From: Candidatus Bipolaricaulota bacterium
Lineage (GTDB): Bacteria; Bipolaricaulota; Bipolaricaulia; Bipolaricaulales; Bipolaricaulaceae
Reading direction: 5' to 3'
Assembly (NCBI GenBank): GCA_014361015.1
Contig: JACIWJ010000009.1
Location: 1 to 43,107 of the forward strand
DNA length: 43,107 nucleotides
Shown piece by piece: positions 41,838 through 43,107 of the stretch. The notes beneath the pieces were generated by a model. The model saw only the letters and a list, made by a program, of their open reading frames with translations, did not search any database and had not been told where the DNA came from. Numbering within the stretch: position 1 is the first letter of the stretch; each line of letters opens with the position of its first letter. Made by a program: the position numbers and the translations under genes.

Positions 41838-42677
41838 GTGAACACGATTGTCGACAAGAGGGCCCTTGGCCAGGGTATCGTGGAGCTCAGGGTGGATGCC
41901 CCGCGCATCGCGGCCAAGGCCCGACCTGGCCAGTTTGTGGTGGTCCGCCTCCACGGGCGGGGGGAGCGGATCCCCCTCACCCTCGCCGACTGGGATCCCA
42001 CGCGTGGGACGATCACGCTGGTGGTCCAGATGGTGGGGAAGAGCACCCGCGAGCTCGGGGAGAGGTTCGATGTCGGGGATGCGATCCGCGACGTGGTCGG
42101 CCCGCTCGGGTCCCCGTCGGAGATCCATCACTATGGAACAGTGATCTGCGTGGGCGGCGGCGTAGGGATCGCCCCCATCTACCCCATCGCCCGGGCGCTT
42201 CGGGAGGAGGGGAACGAGGTGATCGGGATCGTGGGGGCACGCACGAAGGACCTCCTGTTTTGGCTGGACCGCATGAAGGACGTCTGTCACGAGCTCTACA
42301 TTGCCACCGACGACGGGAGCCAAGGAGTGAAGGGGGTGGTGACGATCCCCCTCCGGGAGGTGCTCTCCGGGCGGACGGTCGCGCACGTGTGGGCGATCGG
42401 CCCAGCGGTGATGATGAAGTTCTGCACCAAGACCTGTCAGGAGTTCGGGGTCCCGATCACCGTGTCCCTCAACTCGATCATGATCGACGGGACGGGGATG
42501 TGTGGGGGATGCCGCGTTGAGGTCTCGGAGAAAGCCCGGTTCGCCTGCGTAGACGGGCCGGAGTTCCCCGGCGATCTCGTGAACTGGGACCTCCTCCTCG
42601 CTCGGCTGGGGACGTTCAGAGATGAGGAGCAGTGCGCTCTCGAGCGCTACCTGTCCGCGAAGGAGGGGACACGGTGA
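41838..42677 (+). CDS. nfnA: NfnA-type ferredoxin-NADP+ reductase subunit alpha (SudB-like)
   Basis: 279 aa from GTG 41838; only a weak AAGGA lies upstream. FAD domain in the first ~100 residues (ARPGQFVVVRLHG, RIPLTLADWD), then an NAD(P)-binding fold with VGGGVGIAPIYPIARAL. A C-terminal [2Fe-2S] site follows with C222, C225 and C237 (GMCGGCRV, FACVDGPEF). This is the small subunit of the NADH-dependent ferredoxin:NADP+ oxidoreductase / sulfide dehydrogenase family, some of which bifurcate electrons. Its stop overlaps the start of the large subunit (GTGA), and both should form one cytoplasmic complex. Confidence 0.92.
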   Translation: MNTIVDKRALGQGIVELRVDAPRIAAKARPGQFVVVRLHGRGERIPLTLADWDPTRGTITLVVQMVGKSTRELGERFDVGDAIRDVVGPLGSPSEIHHYGTVICVGGGVGIAPIYPIARALREEGNEVIGIVGARTKDLLFWLDRMKDVCHELYIATDDGSQGVKGVVTIPLREVLSGRTVAHVWAIGPAVMMKFCTKTCQEFGVPITVSLNSIMIDGTGMCGGCRVEVSEKARFACVDGPEFPGDLVNWDLLLARLGTFRDEEQCALERYLSAKEGTR

Positions 42678-43107
42678 TCCGTCCAACGCAAGTCCCGATG
42701 CGAGAACAGTCGCCTGCCGAGCGTGCCCGGAACTTCGACGAGGTTCCGTACGGGTACACCGAGGCTGAGGCGGTGGAGGAGGCCGCGCGTTGCCTCCAAT
42801 GCAAGAGGGCGCCCTGCATCGCCGGCTGTCCGGTGGAGATCAACATCCCGAAGTTCATCCGCGAGCTTCGGGACGGTGACTGCCGCGCCGCGATCGCCAC
42901 GATCAAGGAGATGAACAATCTCCCTGCGGTGTGCGGCCGGGTGTGCCCCCAGGAGACCCAGTGTCAGGCCTCGTGCACGCTTGGCAAGAAGCACGAACCA
43001 GTGGCGATCGGGCGTCTGGAGCGGTTCGCGGCGGACTGGGAGTTCGAGCACGGTGTACAGGTTCCACCGGTGGGTCCCCCAACGGGGTTCCGGGTGGCGG
43101 TGATCGG
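42674..43107 (+). CDS. nfnB: NfnB / glutamate-synthase-beta-like large subunit, 5' part (runs off window)
   Basis: GTG 42674, with AGGAGG 8 nt upstream, overlapping the nfnA stop. About 144 residues are visible. The N-terminal domain has two [4Fe-4S] motifs of the GltD/DPYD type: CLQCKRAPCIAGCPV, and CGRVCPQETQCQASC. INIPKFIRELRDGD lies after the first motif, and the sequence ends at GFRVAVIG, the start of the first FAD-binding Rossmann fold. In context with nfnA this is NfnB/SudA rather than glutamate synthase small subunit. The rest lies beyond the window. Confidence 0.92.
   Translation, partial: MIRPTQVPMREQSPAERARNFDEVPYGYTEAEAVEEAARCLQCKRAPCIAGCPVEINIPKFIRELRDGDCRAAIATIKEMNNLPAVCGRVCPQETQCQASCTLGKKHEPVAIGRLERFAADWEFEHGVQVPPVGPPTGFRVAVI

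Overview
This is a high-GC (by eye about 65% G+C), gene-dense bacterial chromosome segment. Genes are tightly packed, with many ATGA/GTGA/TAATG start-stop overlaps, and I see no tRNA, rRNA, IS element, prophage or CRISPR array. The mix of genes includes a SufD-less SUF operon, a membrane pyrophosphatase, GH57 and GH13 alpha-glucan enzymes, Asp23/AmaP genes next to nusB and efp, NfnAB-type oxidoreductase genes and a very short SMC. It suggests an anaerobic, fermentative, probably thermophilic bacterium outside the well-studied phyla. A lineage such as Bipolaricaulota (OP1/Acetothermia) would fit, but that is inference from gene content only.

Layout. 1-4863, minus strand: the 5' part of a secreted DUF4384-type gene, the Fe-S assembly operon sufC-sufB-sufS-sufU, and an exported SNase-fold protein that has lost its catalytic residues. 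5023-6447, plus: a membrane-anchored FG-GAP propeller protein. 6472-7044, minus: thymidine kinase, divergent from the next block. 7128-19217, plus: an uptake and degradation block. It holds ABC sugar-type permease, UgpB-like binding protein, second permease, an intact secreted/lipoprotein SNase, a secreted purple-acid-phosphatase-like enzyme, a large secreted GH57 amylopullulanase-like enzyme, a MalE-like binding protein, MalF and MalG. No import ATPase is encoded here. Each binding-protein gene is followed by a strong hairpin before its permease gene. 24886-19218, minus: membrane pyrophosphatase, GNAT acetyltransferase, ABC-2 exporter (ATPase and permease) and a cytoplasmic GH13 maltodextrinase, all overlapping or abutting. 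Together these could import maltodextrins made outside by GH57, hydrolyse them in the cytoplasm with GH13, and recover energy from PPi.

25118-26922, plus: two tandem paralogous exported coiled-coil proteins of unknown function. 27018-30843: a small XRE-type HTH gene with a palindrome over its promoter, overlapping the start of an operon of short SMC (822 aa), scpA and scpB. 30913-32490: rpsI, rpmE and a DUF1385 membrane protein. 35512-32439, minus: efp, two Asp23 genes, amaP, nusB and a PHP phosphoesterase. 36174-35716, minus: a DUF2227-like membrane protein. 36212-38251: groES-groEL under a near-consensus sigma-70 promoter with a CIRCE (HrcA) operator, ending in an intrinsic terminator. 38302-40572: topA. 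41530-40586, minus: the housekeeping sigma factor. 41838-end: NfnA and the 5' part of NfnB.

Candidate promoters have TTGnnn or close -35 boxes, 16-18 bp spacers and TAnnnT -10 boxes. Several genes (tdk, topA, perhaps sufC) have their -10 box so close to the start codon, with no Shine-Dalgarno sequence, that leaderless or very-short-leader mRNAs are likely. The items that most deserve a second look are the HTH/short-SMC/ScpAB operon, the tandem coiled-coil exported proteins, and the nuclease-phosphatase-ABC block.
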